A stretch of DNA of 21,665 bases from W0P33-017 sp963640395 (GCA_963640395.1 CAVHZH010000027.1:1-21665); one strand, 5' to 3'. Counted from the first letter of the stretch, positions 7,035 to 15,434 are shown. Notes: a model not told the origin generated them from the sequence alone. Program-made: numbers and translations.

Positions 7035-8354
7035 ATGGATAAAAAGGAAGAACTGCAGCTCTCGGAGGAGCAGATCGCGGATGCGGATGCATTGCGCGAG
7101 GAGATGCACCGGGTAGAGGCTGAGAAAAGAGGTGCTTTTTACAAGGGACTCTCGATCGGCGGACTGACGGTGCTTGCGCTGTGTCTGGTTGTATTTCTGG
7201 TCATTCCGATGGCAGGCATCAGCAAGGTAGAGAATCATACGACGCAGATATCGCAGACGACGACGGACAGCACAGAGGTGCTGAGTGCTTCGGTTCAGAG
7301 CAAGATCGAGCGGCTGGTCACGGCGATCCGTACTTATTATTATGAGGATGTCGATACGGAGGATCTCATAAACGGACTCTACAAAGGGCTGTTTGAGGGT
7401 ATCGGCGACAGCTATTCGGCATATTATACGCCGGAGGAATATGAGAATATGATGATTTCTGCGACTGCTTCGCTCAGCGGTATCGGTGCTGTGCTGCAGC
7501 AGAACCCCGATACCATGCAGGTAACGGTCAATCATGTGTATGAGGACAGTCCGGCAGAAAAGGCAGGCATTCAGGATGGTGACATTCTGGTGCAGGTGGA
7601 CGATATTTCGGCGACATCGATGGAGCTGACGGAGCTCGTCACACATATCCGCGGAGAAAAGGGCACAGAGGTACATTTGAAGCTCTACCGGAAGGGGCAG
7701 ACCGGCTATCTGGAGATGGATGTTACGCGCGATATCGTGGATGTGCCGACCCTGACCGGACAGATGCTGGACGATGGGATCGGTTATATTATGATCGCAG
7801 AGTTTGGTGACAAGACAGCGACGGAATTTGCGGATGTCGTTGCGGATCTGAAATCACAGGGAATGAAATCGATGATCGTCGATCTGCGCGACAATCCGGG
7901 CGGCATGATCGATTCGGTGACGGATATTCTTGATCAGATTCTGCCGGAGGGCGTGACTGTCTGGACAGAGGATAAAAACGGCAATCGGAAAGAATACAAA
8001 TCCGACGCGGCATGTATGGACTATCCGATGGCTGTGCTGATCAATGAAAACAGTGCGAGCAGCTCCGAGATTTTTGCGGGAGCAATCCGTGATTTCAAAT
8101 ACGGTACGCTGATCGGTACGACGACGTTTGGAAAGGGCATTGTCCAGAGCATCCGTCAGATGGCAGACGGCAGTGCGTTCAAGCTGACAACGGCAAAATA
8201 TTATACCCCGAACGGCGAAAATATTCAGGGCGAGGGTATTGATCCGGATATTGAGCTCGAATATGAATATCTCGATCCCGATGCGGAAACGTATGATCTG
8301 ATGCAGGATAATCAGGTTTTGAAAGCGATCGAGGTATTGCAGGGTGAGAAGTGA
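7035..8354 (+). CDS. Membrane-anchored S41 carboxy-terminal processing protease with PDZ domain
   Basis: The protein is 439 aa. A charged cytoplasmic N terminus (1-36) is followed by one TM helix (about 37-60), so the rest should face outward. A PDZ domain lies at about 150-235 (LSGIGAVLQQNP to KGQTGYLEM). The S41 catalytic domain follows, with Ser342 in SASSSEIF, Lys367 in TTFGKG and Gln371. The 25- and 4-residue spacings match the Ser-Lys-Gln triad of CtpA/CtpB/Prc. Relatives process or degrade extracytoplasmic proteins, including wall hydrolases and sporulation signals. The start is ATG 7035 rather than TTG 7029; TAGG at 7022-7025 is a weak site. Its position directly after ftsEX suggests a role in division or wall remodelling, which is inference. 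Confidence 0.92.
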   Translation: MDKKEELQLSEEQIADADALREEMHRVEAEKRGAFYKGLSIGGLTVLALCLVVFLVIPMAGISKVENHTTQISQTTTDSTEVLSASVQSKIERLVTAIRTYYYEDVDTEDLINGLYKGLFEGIGDSYSAYYTPEEYENMMISATASLSGIGAVLQQNPDTMQVTVNHVYEDSPAEKAGIQDGDILVQVDDISATSMELTELVTHIRGEKGTEVHLKLYRKGQTGYLEMDVTRDIVDVPTLTGQMLDDGIGYIMIAEFGDKTATEFADVVADLKSQGMKSMIVDLRDNPGGMIDSVTDILDQILPEGVTVWTEDKNGNRKEYKSDAACMDYPMAVLINENSASSSEIFAGAIRDFKYGTLIGTTTFGKGIVQSIRQMADGSAFKLTTAKYYTPNGENIQGEGIDPDIELEYEYLDPDAETYDLMQDNQVLKAIEVLQGEK

Positions 8355-8435
8355 CCGCCAGCATATTAAAATGAGAAAGAATCTCAGGAAGTATGCAGGT
8401 GGGAATATAAATAAAAAAGAAAGCGGGTGACATTT

Positions 8436-9564
8436 GTGGTAGAATTAGACCAGTACCGGTTATTATTAAATACGTGGAAGGAACCACTGATGGAAGTGAG
8501 GGATGCACTTTGACTTAGCGAATAAGTCAAAACGCATTGAAGAATTAGAGCGGGAGATGGAGGCACCTGATTTCTGGAATCAGGCAGAGATTTCCCAGCA
8601 GAAAATGAAAACGTTAAAGAGCCTCAAGGATGATATCGAGACATATCACAGCTTAGAGACTCACTATGAGGATATCGAGACTCTCATCATGATGGCGGAG
8701 GAAGAAAATGATGCTTCGCTCATTCCGGAGATCGAGGAGGCGGTAGCCACTTATCAAAAGACGTATGATGAGATCCGTATCAAGACACTGTTGTCCGGTG
8801 AATTTGACGGGGATGCTGCGATCGTTTCGCTCAATGCGGGTGCTGGCGGTACGGAGTCGTGTGACTGGGCATCCATGCTGTATCGTATGTATACACGCTG
8901 GGCGAACGACAAGGGCTTTTCGGTGGAGGTGCTTGATTTTCACGAGGGCGATGAGGCTGGCATCAAATCAGTGACCTTTCAGGTCAACGGCGAGAATGCC
9001 TATGGCTATCTGAAATCAGAAAAGGGTGTCCACCGTCTGGTGCGTATCTCACCGTTCAATGCTGCGGGCAAACGCCAGACCTCCTTTGTATCGTGTGATG
9101 TCATGCCGGATATTGAGGAGGATATCGACATCGAGGTAAAGGATGAGGATATCCGTATCGATACCTACCGTTCGAGTGGAGCGGGCGGACAGCATATCAA
9201 TAAAACGTCCTCTGCGATCCGTATCACGCATTTTCCGACCGGTATCGTTGTGACCTGCCAGAATGAGCGGTCACAGCATATGAATAAGGACAAGGCGATG
9301 CAGATGCTGAAGGCGAAGCTGCTCATGCTGCGCCGGCAGGAGAATGAAGAAAAAGAGGCGGAGATCCGCGGTGAAGTGACCGAGATCGGCTGGGGCAACC
9401 AGATACGTTCCTATGTCATGCAGCCATATACGATGGTCAAGGATCGTCGGACGGGTTACGAGACAGGAAATGTAGATGCGGTGCTGGACGGCGATCTGGA
9501 TCCGTTTATCAATGCATATTTAAAATGGCTCTCACAGGGAGGAACAATGGCGCAGGACGAATAA
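8436..9564 (+). CDS. prfB: Peptide chain release factor 2, expressed through a programmed +1 frameshift
   Basis: RF2 recognises UGA and UAA stop codons and triggers peptide release. The gene starts at GTG 8436 (peptide MVELDQYRLLL, after GGGTGA at 8425-8430). Frame 0 ends after 25 codons at a UGA (8511-8513). A +1 slip at CTT TGA C resumes at GAC 8512 and runs to the stop at 9562-9564, giving 375 aa. With that numbering the stop-codon recognition tripeptide SPF is at 205-207 and the catalytic GGQ at 250-252, the positions I recall for E. coli RF2. The downstream ATG at 8503, in the second frame, lies inside the recoding site and is not a plausible start. Any annotation starting at 8503 would be truncated. 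Confidence 0.95.
8496..8514 (+). promoter_or_regulatory. RF2 programmed frameshift signal
   Basis: The recoding site is CTT TGA C at 8508-8514, the same slippery leucine codon, UGA stop and following C found in most bacterial prfB genes. A purine-rich Shine-Dalgarno-like stretch, GTGAGGG (8496-8502), lies upstream, ending 5 nt before CTT. In E. coli the element AGGGGG ends 3 nt before CTT. When RF2 is scarce the UGA is read slowly and ribosomes shift +1, so the protein controls its own level. Confidence 0.93.
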
Positions 9565-9568
9565 GGTC

Positions 9569-9597
9569 TTGCGTCATTTGCATTCTTGTGTTATTAT
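9569..9597 (+). promoter_or_regulatory. Possible promoter of the ACT-hom operon
   Basis: TTGCGT at 9569-9574 and TATTAT at 9592-9597 are 17 nt apart. The -10 matches at five of six positions but the -35 at only three. Its place just after the prfB stop and 50 nt before the next ATG is reasonable. Confidence 0.35.
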
Positions 9598-9646
9598 CTT
9601 TCAGGTGAGTACAAGTGTATTTGCAGGGCAAACACAGGAGCGTATG

Positions 9647-10090
9647 ATGACAGAAAAGACAAATTATTATGTGCTAAAAGAAAAAGCGGTGCCTGAAGTC
9701 CTGTTGCGTGTGGTAGAGGCGAAGCGATTGCTGGAATCCGGCAGGGCGGCCTCGGTGCAGGAGGCGACAGAGCGGGCAGACATCAGCCGCAGTTCTTATT
9801 ACAAGTACAAAGAAGATATTTTTCCTTTTCACGACAACGCGAAAGGGCGGACGATCACGATGGTCATCCAGTTGGATGACGAGCCGGGGCTGTTATCTGC
9901 GATTTTGAAAACGATTGCGGAGAGCAATGCCAATATTCTGACGATTCATCAGAGTATTCCGGTCAATGGGATCGCATCGCTGACGCTGAGTGTGGATATT
10001 CTGCCGGAGACAACGGATGCGAACCGGATGATGGAGCGCATCGAGCAGCAGGATGGCGTGCACTACTTAAAAATACTTGCAAGGGAGTAA
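9647..10090 (+). CDS. ACT-domain protein with N-terminal helix-turn-helix (UPF0735/PheB-like)
   Basis: The 147-aa protein has a helical N-terminal half (about 1-65) with a helix-turn-helix-like segment, SVQEATERADISRSSYYKYK, and a C-terminal ACT domain (about 70-145, GRTITMVIQLDDEPGLLSAI then NILTIHQSIPVNG). ACT domains bind amino acids. The next gene, 6 nt downstream, is homoserine dehydrogenase, so an amino-acid-sensing role in that pathway is plausible but unproven. I chose ATG 9647, 6 nt after AGGAG (9636-9640). The frame stays open back to 9569, but the extra residues are hydrophobic, unlike the family, and lack a ribosome binding site. The length agrees with UPF0735 proteins. Confidence 0.85.
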   Translation: MTEKTNYYVLKEKAVPEVLLRVVEAKRLLESGRAASVQEATERADISRSSYYKYKEDIFPFHDNAKGRTITMVIQLDDEPGLLSAILKTIAESNANILTIHQSIPVNGIASLTLSVDILPETTDANRMMERIEQQDGVHYLKILARE

Positions 10091-10096
10091 AAACAA

Positions 10097-11299
10097 ATGG
10101 TAAAAGTAGCAGTTATGGGATACGGAACGATCGGTTCCGGCGTGGTAGAGATTTTAGAGAAAAACAGGGCACGGATCCAAAAGACATCCGGGGAAGATCT
10201 GGAAGTAAAATATGTGCTGGATCTGAGAGAGTTTGAGGGAGATCCGATCCAGAGTAAGATCGTGCATGATTATCAGGTGATCGCAAACGACCCGGAGGTC
10301 AGCGTGGTTGTTGAGACGATGGGCGGTGTAGAACCGGCGTACACATTTGTAAAGGCGATGCTCGAGGCAGGAAAGCATGTGACGACCTCGAACAAGGCGT
10401 TGGTGGCAGACAAGGGAGCGGAGCTGATCGCGCTCGCGGCAGAGAAAAATGTGAACTTCCTGTTTGAAGCGAGTGTAGGCGGTGGTATTCCGATCATCCG
10501 TCCGCTGATGAGTTCGATCACCGGTGACGAGATTGTCGAGATCAGCGGTATCGTCAACGGTACGACAAACTATATGCTGACCAAAATGACGAATGAGGGT
10601 CTGGCATTTGATGACGTATTAAAAGAGGCGCAGGCAAGGGGCTATGCGGAGAAAGACCCGACGGCGGATGTCGAAGGCTACGATGCGTGCCGCAAGATCG
10701 CGATCCTCACATCGATTGTCTGCGGACAGCAGGTGAACTATCAGGATATTCATACCGAGGGTATCACAAAGATCACACCGACCGATATTATGTATGCAAA
10801 GGAGATGGGACGCGCGATCAAGCTCCTCGCGATGAGCAGACAGACCGAAAACGGTTATATAGCAATGGTAGCACCATTTCTTCTTCCGGCAGACCATCCA
10901 CTTTATAATGTAAACGGTGTATTCAATGCGATTTTTGTCAAGGGAAATATGCTCGGAGACGCGATGTTTTACGGAAGCGGTGCGGGCAAGCTGCCGACAG
11001 CGAGTGCGGTAGTCGGGGACATTGTGGATATGGTCAAGCATATGCATACACATATTATCTTAAACTGGGATGCTAAGCCGGTCAAGCTGGCTGATTACAA
11101 GACAAATGAGACGCGGTTCTTTGTGCGCACAAAGGCATCAAAGGAGGAGATTTCCCGCACATTCGGCAGCGTGGAGTTTGTAGATATTGAGGAGCTGCCG
11201 GACGAGATCGGATTTGTCACAGATACGATGTCAGAGGCTGTCTATGAGGAAAAAGCAGCGCAGCTTTCGAGTGTGCTGCAGATGATCCGGTTTAACTAA
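10097..11299 (+). CDS. hom: Homoserine dehydrogenase
   Basis: The enzyme reduces aspartate semialdehyde to homoserine with NAD(P)H, the branch point to threonine and methionine. The 400-aa sequence begins with the Rossmann motif GYGTIGSG (residues 8-15). It contains ETMGGVEPAYTFVKAMLEAG, the substrate-loop stretch NGTTNYMLTKM, and DPTADVEGYDACRKIAIL, in which Lys200 is the expected catalytic lysine. The C-terminal region (about 335-400, TRFFVRTKASKEEI onward) looks like a short or degenerate ACT domain; many Gram-positive homologues run to about 430 aa. The ATG follows the AGGGAG that overlaps the end of the ACT gene. A terminator follows 19 nt after the stop, so the two genes form one unit. 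Confidence 0.95.
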   Translation: MVKVAVMGYGTIGSGVVEILEKNRARIQKTSGEDLEVKYVLDLREFEGDPIQSKIVHDYQVIANDPEVSVVVETMGGVEPAYTFVKAMLEAGKHVTTSNKALVADKGAELIALAAEKNVNFLFEASVGGGIPIIRPLMSSITGDEIVEISGIVNGTTNYMLTKMTNEGLAFDDVLKEAQARGYAEKDPTADVEGYDACRKIAILTSIVCGQQVNYQDIHTEGITKITPTDIMYAKEMGRAIKLLAMSRQTENGYIAMVAPFLLPADHPLYNVNGVFNAIFVKGNMLGDAMFYGSGAGKLPTASAVVGDIVDMVKHMHTHIILNWDAKPVKLADYKTNETRFFVRTKASKEEISRTFGSVEFVDIEELPDEIGFVTDTMSEAVYEEKAAQLSSVLQMIRFN

Positions 11300-11317
11300 A
11301 CGGGGCTTCTATGAAAG

Positions 11318-11352
11318 AAAAGGGGTGTGATTTTGGATCACATCCCTTTTAT
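11318..11352 (+). terminator. Intrinsic terminator after hom
   Basis: AAAAGGGGTGTGAT (11318-11331) pairs with ATCACATCCCTTTT (11337-11350) around a 5-nt loop, a 14-bp stem with one G-U pair. The right arm ends in four T residues followed by ATTAT. The A-rich left flank and T-rich right arm could allow bidirectional function. Confidence 0.8.
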
Positions 11353-11409
11353 TATGGGATAGGAAACTATAAAACAACCACTAAAATATCTTAGAAACGG
11401 TATCACAAT

Positions 11410-11868
11410 ATGAAGCATCAACAAAAATATCCTGCAACACAACCCAAAACGATCGAGGATGAACTGTACATGGCAGGTATCTGCCTGTTGTTTTTGATCC
11501 CGGTCTGCATCCTGCTGTACCGCTGGCTGCAGGTACAATTTCCGCTGTTCCGGCTGCTTTGTCTGCTGCATACCCTGACAGGCTATTACTGTCCCGGCTG
11601 TGGCGGGACACGCGCAGTCTATGCCCTGCTGCACCTGCATCCGATCCGGTCATTTTTGTATCATCCGCTCGTGCCCTATGCGGCAGCAGTGTATGGATGG
11701 TTTATGCTCAGCCAGACGATCGAGCGTCTGACTCGCCGCAGACTGCATATCGGAATGCGCGCACATGACGGGTGGCTGTGGGGCGCACTGGCTATCGTGA
11801 TCGTCAATGTGCTCGTGCGCAACGGCGCGCTGTTCTTTTTTCATATGGATCTGTTTGCACTGATATAA
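11410..11868 (+). CDS. DUF2752-family membrane protein
   Basis: The 152-aa protein has about three membrane segments (roughly 21-38, 84-102 and 124-143). It carries the DUF2752 hallmark CPGCGGTRAVYALLHL with Cys61 and Cys64 just after the first membrane segment. The function of the family is unknown; the CxxC could bind metal or be redox-active. No clear AGGAGG precedes the ATG, so translation may be weak. It lies alone between the hom terminator and the tex promoter. Confidence 0.8.
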   Translation: MKHQQKYPATQPKTIEDELYMAGICLLFLIPVCILLYRWLQVQFPLFRLLCLLHTLTGYYCPGCGGTRAVYALLHLHPIRSFLYHPLVPYAAAVYGWFMLSQTIERLTRRRLHIGMRAHDGWLWGALAIVIVNVLVRNGALFFFHMDLFALI

Positions 11869-11902
11869 TTATCATAACAGTTCAGCTATGACATGCGACA
11901 GT

Positions 11903-11942
11903 TTGCCATGGCTTGCCATGAGGTTTGCGTTTGGGGTATAAT
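11903..11942 (+). promoter_or_regulatory. tex promoter with an overlapping palindrome
   Basis: TTGCCA (11913-11918) and a perfect TATAAT (11937-11942) are 18 nt apart. The -35 lies in a palindrome, CATGGC-TT-GCCATG (11907-11920), and in a direct repeat of TTGCCATG (11903-11910 and 11913-11920, a 10-nt step). A site of this shape over a -35 box is a good candidate operator, but I cannot name the regulator. Confidence 0.65.
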
Positions 11943-12015
11943 AGGCAGGTCATGGCGGGGAGAGCATAGCCTTGCAGCCGCCGGATGGCAGAATCAGAGA
12001 AAGGAAATAAGTGTA

Positions 12016-14160
12016 ATGGATATCATAGCTACGATCGCAGCGGAGCTTGGCGTGCGGAAGGGTCAGGTAGACGCCGCTGTGAAATTGATCGATGAGGGAA
12101 ATACAATTCCGTTTATTGCCCGCTATCGGAAGGAAGCGACCGGCGCGTTGAACGATGAACAGTTGAGAAATTTGTTTGAACGGTTGAATTATCTGCGTAA
12201 TCTGGAGGAAAAGAAGCAGCAGGTGCTCGCAACGATCGAGGAGCAGGGCAAGCTCACGCAGGAGCTGCGGCAGCAGATTCTGGACGCACAGACGCTCGTT
12301 GTCGTGGAGGATCTGTACCGCCCGTACCGCCCGAAGCGCCGCACCCGTGCGACGGTGGCAAAGGAAAAGGGTCTGGAGCCGCTTGCGAATATTTTGCTGC
12401 TGCAAATGACCAACAAACCGATGTTAGAGGAGGCAAGAGATTTCATCAACGAGGAAAAAGAGGTAGCGACCGCAGAGGAAGCACTTGCAGGTGCAAAGGA
12501 TATTGTGGCGGAGCTGATCGCGGAGGAGGCAGATTACCGCATCCGTATCCGTGAGCTGACGGCGAAAAAAGGCATTTTGCACTCGTCGGTCAAGGATGCG
12601 GCGGCGAAAAGCGTCTACGAGATGTATTATGATTTTACTGAGCCGGTGGCAAAACTCGCCGGACACCGTGTGCTGGCATTGAACCGCGGCGAGGCAGAAA
12701 AGGTACTTGGCGTCAAGCTCGAGGCACCGCAGGAGGATATTTTGCGTTTCCTCGAAAAAAAGGTCATCACGCGGGACAATCCAAATACAAAGCCGGTGCT
12801 GCAGGAGACGATCGCCGACAGCTACGACCGGCTGATCGCGCCGGCGATCGAACGTGAGATCCGCGCAGATCTGACGGAAAAGGCGGAGGACGGGGCAATC
12901 AGTGTCTTTGGCAAAAATCTCGGACAACTGCTCATGCAGCCGCCGATCATCGGAAAGGTCGTGCTCGGCTGGGATCCGGCATTCCGTACCGGCTGCAAGC
13001 TCGCGGTCGTGGACGCGACCGGAAAAGTACTGGACACAAAGGTCATTTATCCGACTGCGCCGCAAAATAAGGTCGAGGAATCCAAAAGGATCTTAAAGCA
13101 GTTGATCGACAAATATGATATATCCCTGATCTCTGTCGGGAACGGAACGGCATCGCGGGAGTCCGAGCAGATCATCGTCGGGCTTTTGAAGGAGCTGAAA
13201 AAACCGGTGCAGTATGTGATCGTCAACGAGGCAGGGGCATCTGTCTACTCTGCGAGCAAGCTGGCGACCGAGGAATTTCCGAATTTTGATGTAGGACAGC
13301 GGAGCGCGGCATCGATCGCAAGGCGTTTGCAGGACCCGCTGGCAGAGTTGGTCAAGATTGATCCGAAAGCGATCGGGGTCGGGCAGTATCAGCATGACAT
13401 GAATCAGAAAAAGCTCGGCGAAGCGCTCGGCGGAGTGGTGGAGGACTGTGTCAACCGCGTGGGCGTGGATCTGAATACCGCAAGTGCATCGCTGCTGGAG
13501 TACATATCGGGTATCAGCAAGGCAGTGGCGAAAAACATTGTCGCCTACCGCGAGGAAAACGGCAGGTTTATGAGCCGCAACGAGTTGAAAAAGGTGCCGA
13601 AGCTCGGTCCGAAGGCGTTTGAGCAGTGTGCGGGCTTCCTGCGCATCAGAAACGGCAAAAATCCGTTAGATGCGACGAGCGTCCACCCGGAGAGCTACGC
13701 GGCGACAACGCTTCTGTTGGAAAAGTTCGGCTTTGGCAAGGGTGACTGGCAGCCCGGACAGCTTGCCGGATTGTCCAAAAAGGTAAAGGACAGGAAAAAG
13801 CTGGCGCAGGAGCTGGAGATCGGTGAGCTGACGCTGAATGATATTTTATCCGAGCTGGAAAAGCCTGGCAGAGATCCAAGGGAGGATATGCCGCGCCCGA
13901 TTTTGCGCAGCGATGTACTGGAAATGAAGGATCTGACACCGGGCATGGTGCTTAAGGGCACGGTGCGCAACGTCATTGACTTCGGCGCGTTTGTGGATAT
14001 CGGTGTGCATCAGGACGGACTCGTCCACATTTCACAGATCTGTGACCGCTTTATCAAGCATCCGCTCGAGGCTGTTTCGGTCGGTGATGTTGTGGATGTA
14101 AAGGTACTCGATGTCGATCTGGAAAAGAAGCGGATTGCGTTGACGATGAAGGGAATTTAG
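12016..14160 (+). CDS. tex: Tex-family RNA-binding transcription accessory protein
   Basis: The protein is 714 aa. The Tex N-terminal helical domain opens with IIATIAAELGVRKGQVDAAV and NTIPFIARYRKEATGALND. A YqgF/RNase H-like domain follows (about 310-440, VLGWDPAFRTGCKLAVVDATG), then tandem helix-hairpin-helix motifs (about 470-550, VGVDLNTASASLLEYISGIS), and a C-terminal S1 domain (about 640-712, GMVLKGTVRNVIDFGAFVDIGV). Tex binds nucleic acid and associates with transcription elongation or RNA turnover; its precise role is not settled. I chose ATG 12016 after AAAGGA. The frame is open back to 11893, but that would place the promoter inside the gene and add a 41-residue tail unlike the family. 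Confidence 0.95.
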   Translation: MDIIATIAAELGVRKGQVDAAVKLIDEGNTIPFIARYRKEATGALNDEQLRNLFERLNYLRNLEEKKQQVLATIEEQGKLTQELRQQILDAQTLVVVEDLYRPYRPKRRTRATVAKEKGLEPLANILLLQMTNKPMLEEARDFINEEKEVATAEEALAGAKDIVAELIAEEADYRIRIRELTAKKGILHSSVKDAAAKSVYEMYYDFTEPVAKLAGHRVLALNRGEAEKVLGVKLEAPQEDILRFLEKKVITRDNPNTKPVLQETIADSYDRLIAPAIEREIRADLTEKAEDGAISVFGKNLGQLLMQPPIIGKVVLGWDPAFRTGCKLAVVDATGKVLDTKVIYPTAPQNKVEESKRILKQLIDKYDISLISVGNGTASRESEQIIVGLLKELKKPVQYVIVNEAGASVYSASKLATEEFPNFDVGQRSAASIARRLQDPLAELVKIDPKAIGVGQYQHDMNQKKLGEALGGVVEDCVNRVGVDLNTASASLLEYISGISKAVAKNIVAYREENGRFMSRNELKKVPKLGPKAFEQCAGFLRIRNGKNPLDATSVHPESYAATTLLLEKFGFGKGDWQPGQLAGLSKKVKDRKKLAQELEIGELTLNDILSELEKPGRDPREDMPRPILRSDVLEMKDLTPGMVLKGTVRNVIDFGAFVDIGVHQDGLVHISQICDRFIKHPLEAVSVGDVVDVKVLDVDLEKKRIALTMKGI

Positions 14161-14168
14161 AGTACACT
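14140..14168 (+). promoter_or_regulatory. Possible fucO promoter inside the end of tex
   Basis: TTGACG (14140-14145) and TACACT (14163-14168) are separated by 17 nt, matching at five and four of six positions. It overlaps the last codons of tex and lies 65 nt before the GTG of fucO. Confidence 0.4.
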
Positions 14169-14191
14169 TGATCTATAAAGCAAAGAAAGGA

Positions 14192-14218
14192 TGCAGCCCC
14201 GGGAAACGGCTGGCTGCA
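14192..14218 (+). promoter_or_regulatory. Hairpin in the fucO leader
   Basis: TGCAGCC (14192-14198) pairs with GGCTGCA (14212-14218), and the alternative AGCC/GGCT pairing at 14195-14211 is also possible. The hairpin ends just before the AGGA ribosome binding site (14220-14223), so it could affect translation. No T run follows, so it is not a terminator. Confidence 0.4.
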
Positions 14219-14232
14219 ACAGGAAAAAGACA

Positions 14233-15381
14233 GTGGCAAACAGATTTGTGTTAAACGAGACCTCTTATCACGGAGCAGGTGCGATTGAGGCGATTGCTGA
14301 TGAGGCAAAGGGCAGGGCATTCAAGAAAGCATTTGTATGCTCCGATCCGGATCTGGTAAAATTTGGTGTGACCAAAAAAGTGCTGGATGTACTGGAAAAG
14401 GCAGGACTCGATTATGAATTGTATTCAAATATCAAACCGAACCCTACGATCGAGAATGTACAGACCGGTGTAGCAGCATTCAAGGCAGCAGGCGCTGATT
14501 ATATTATCGCGATTGGCGGAGGATCTTCTATGGATACCGCAAAAGGTGTCGGCATCATTATCGCCAATCCTGACTTTGCTGATGTGCGCAGCCTGGAGGG
14601 TGTTGCACCGACTACAAAAAAGAGCGTGCCGATCTTTGCCGTACCGACAACAGCAGGTACAGCAGCAGAGGTTACGATCAACTATGTCATCACAGATGTT
14701 GAGAAAAACCGCAAGATGGTATGCGTAGACCCGAAAGACATTCCGGTCGTAGCATTTGTTGACCCCGATATGATGTCATCCATGCCGAAGGGACTGACCG
14801 CAGCTACCGGTATGGACGCATTGACACACGCGATCGAGGGATACATTACCGCAGGCGCATGGGAGCTGTCTGATATGTTCCATCTGAAGGCGATCGAGAT
14901 CATTTCCAGAAGTCTGCGCGGTGCAGTGGATAACACAAAGGAAGGACGCGAGGGAATGGCTCTGGGACAGTATGTTGCAGGCATGGGATTCTCAAACGTA
15001 GGACTTGGTATCGTGCATTCGATGGCTCATCCGCTGGGAGCACTCTATGACACACCGCATGGTGTAGCGAATGCGATCATCCTGCCGACTGTTATGGAGT
15101 ATAATGCAGATGCTACCGGCGAGAAGTATCGTGAGATCGCGCGCGCGATGGGCGTAGAGGGCGTAGATTCCATGAGTCAGGAGGAGTATCGTAAGGCAGC
15201 CGTAGACGCTGTTAAAAAACTGTCCGCAGATGTCGGAATTCCGGCAGATCTGAGCGAGATCGTCAAGAAAGAGGATATTCCGTTCTTGGCACAGTCAGCA
15301 TATGATGATGCATGTCGTCCGGGCAATCCGAAGGAAACCAGTGTAGAGGATATTACCAAGCTGTACGAGAGCCTGCTGTAG
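14233..15381 (+). CDS. fucO: Lactaldehyde reductase (iron-dependent group III alcohol dehydrogenase)
   Basis: The enzyme interconverts lactaldehyde and 1,2-propanediol with NAD(H), a step in fermenting fucose and rhamnose. The 382-aa product equals the length of the E. coli enzyme and follows it closely from MANRFVLNET to the C terminus, including GGGSSMDTAKG and AVPTTAGTAAEVTINYVITD. The expected metal ligands are Asp195, His199, His262 and His276, one off the E. coli numbers I recall. I chose GTG 14233, 9 nt after AGGA. An in-frame ATG at 14191 would add 14 residues across the leader hairpin and is rejected. No fucose or rhamnose genes are adjacent, so the physiological substrate is inferred. 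Confidence 0.92.
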   Translation: MANRFVLNETSYHGAGAIEAIADEAKGRAFKKAFVCSDPDLVKFGVTKKVLDVLEKAGLDYELYSNIKPNPTIENVQTGVAAFKAAGADYIIAIGGGSSMDTAKGVGIIIANPDFADVRSLEGVAPTTKKSVPIFAVPTTAGTAAEVTINYVITDVEKNRKMVCVDPKDIPVVAFVDPDMMSSMPKGLTAATGMDALTHAIEGYITAGAWELSDMFHLKAIEIISRSLRGAVDNTKEGREGMALGQYVAGMGFSNVGLGIVHSMAHPLGALYDTPHGVANAIILPTVMEYNADATGEKYREIARAMGVEGVDSMSQEEYRKAAVDAVKKLSADVGIPADLSEIVKKEDIPFLAQSAYDDACRPGNPKETSVEDITKLYESLL

Positions 15382-15434
15382 TTTTATTCGACAGCTACCG
15401 GAAAGGCAGCTTGACGACTGTATAGAGGGAAACG

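Noticed and set aside
11893..12015. Upstream extension of tex to 11893
   Set aside because: It would include the consensus promoter and operator-like palindrome. The ATG at 12016 has a ribosome binding site and matches the family start.
14191..14232. Upstream ATG start for fucO
   Set aside because: The ribosome binding site is too close, the added residues cover a hairpin, and the GTG at 14233 gives exactly the E. coli length and N terminus.
14192..14232. Riboswitch in the fucO leader
   Set aside because: The leader is too short for a known aptamer and shows no recognised riboswitch core; only a simple hairpin is supported.
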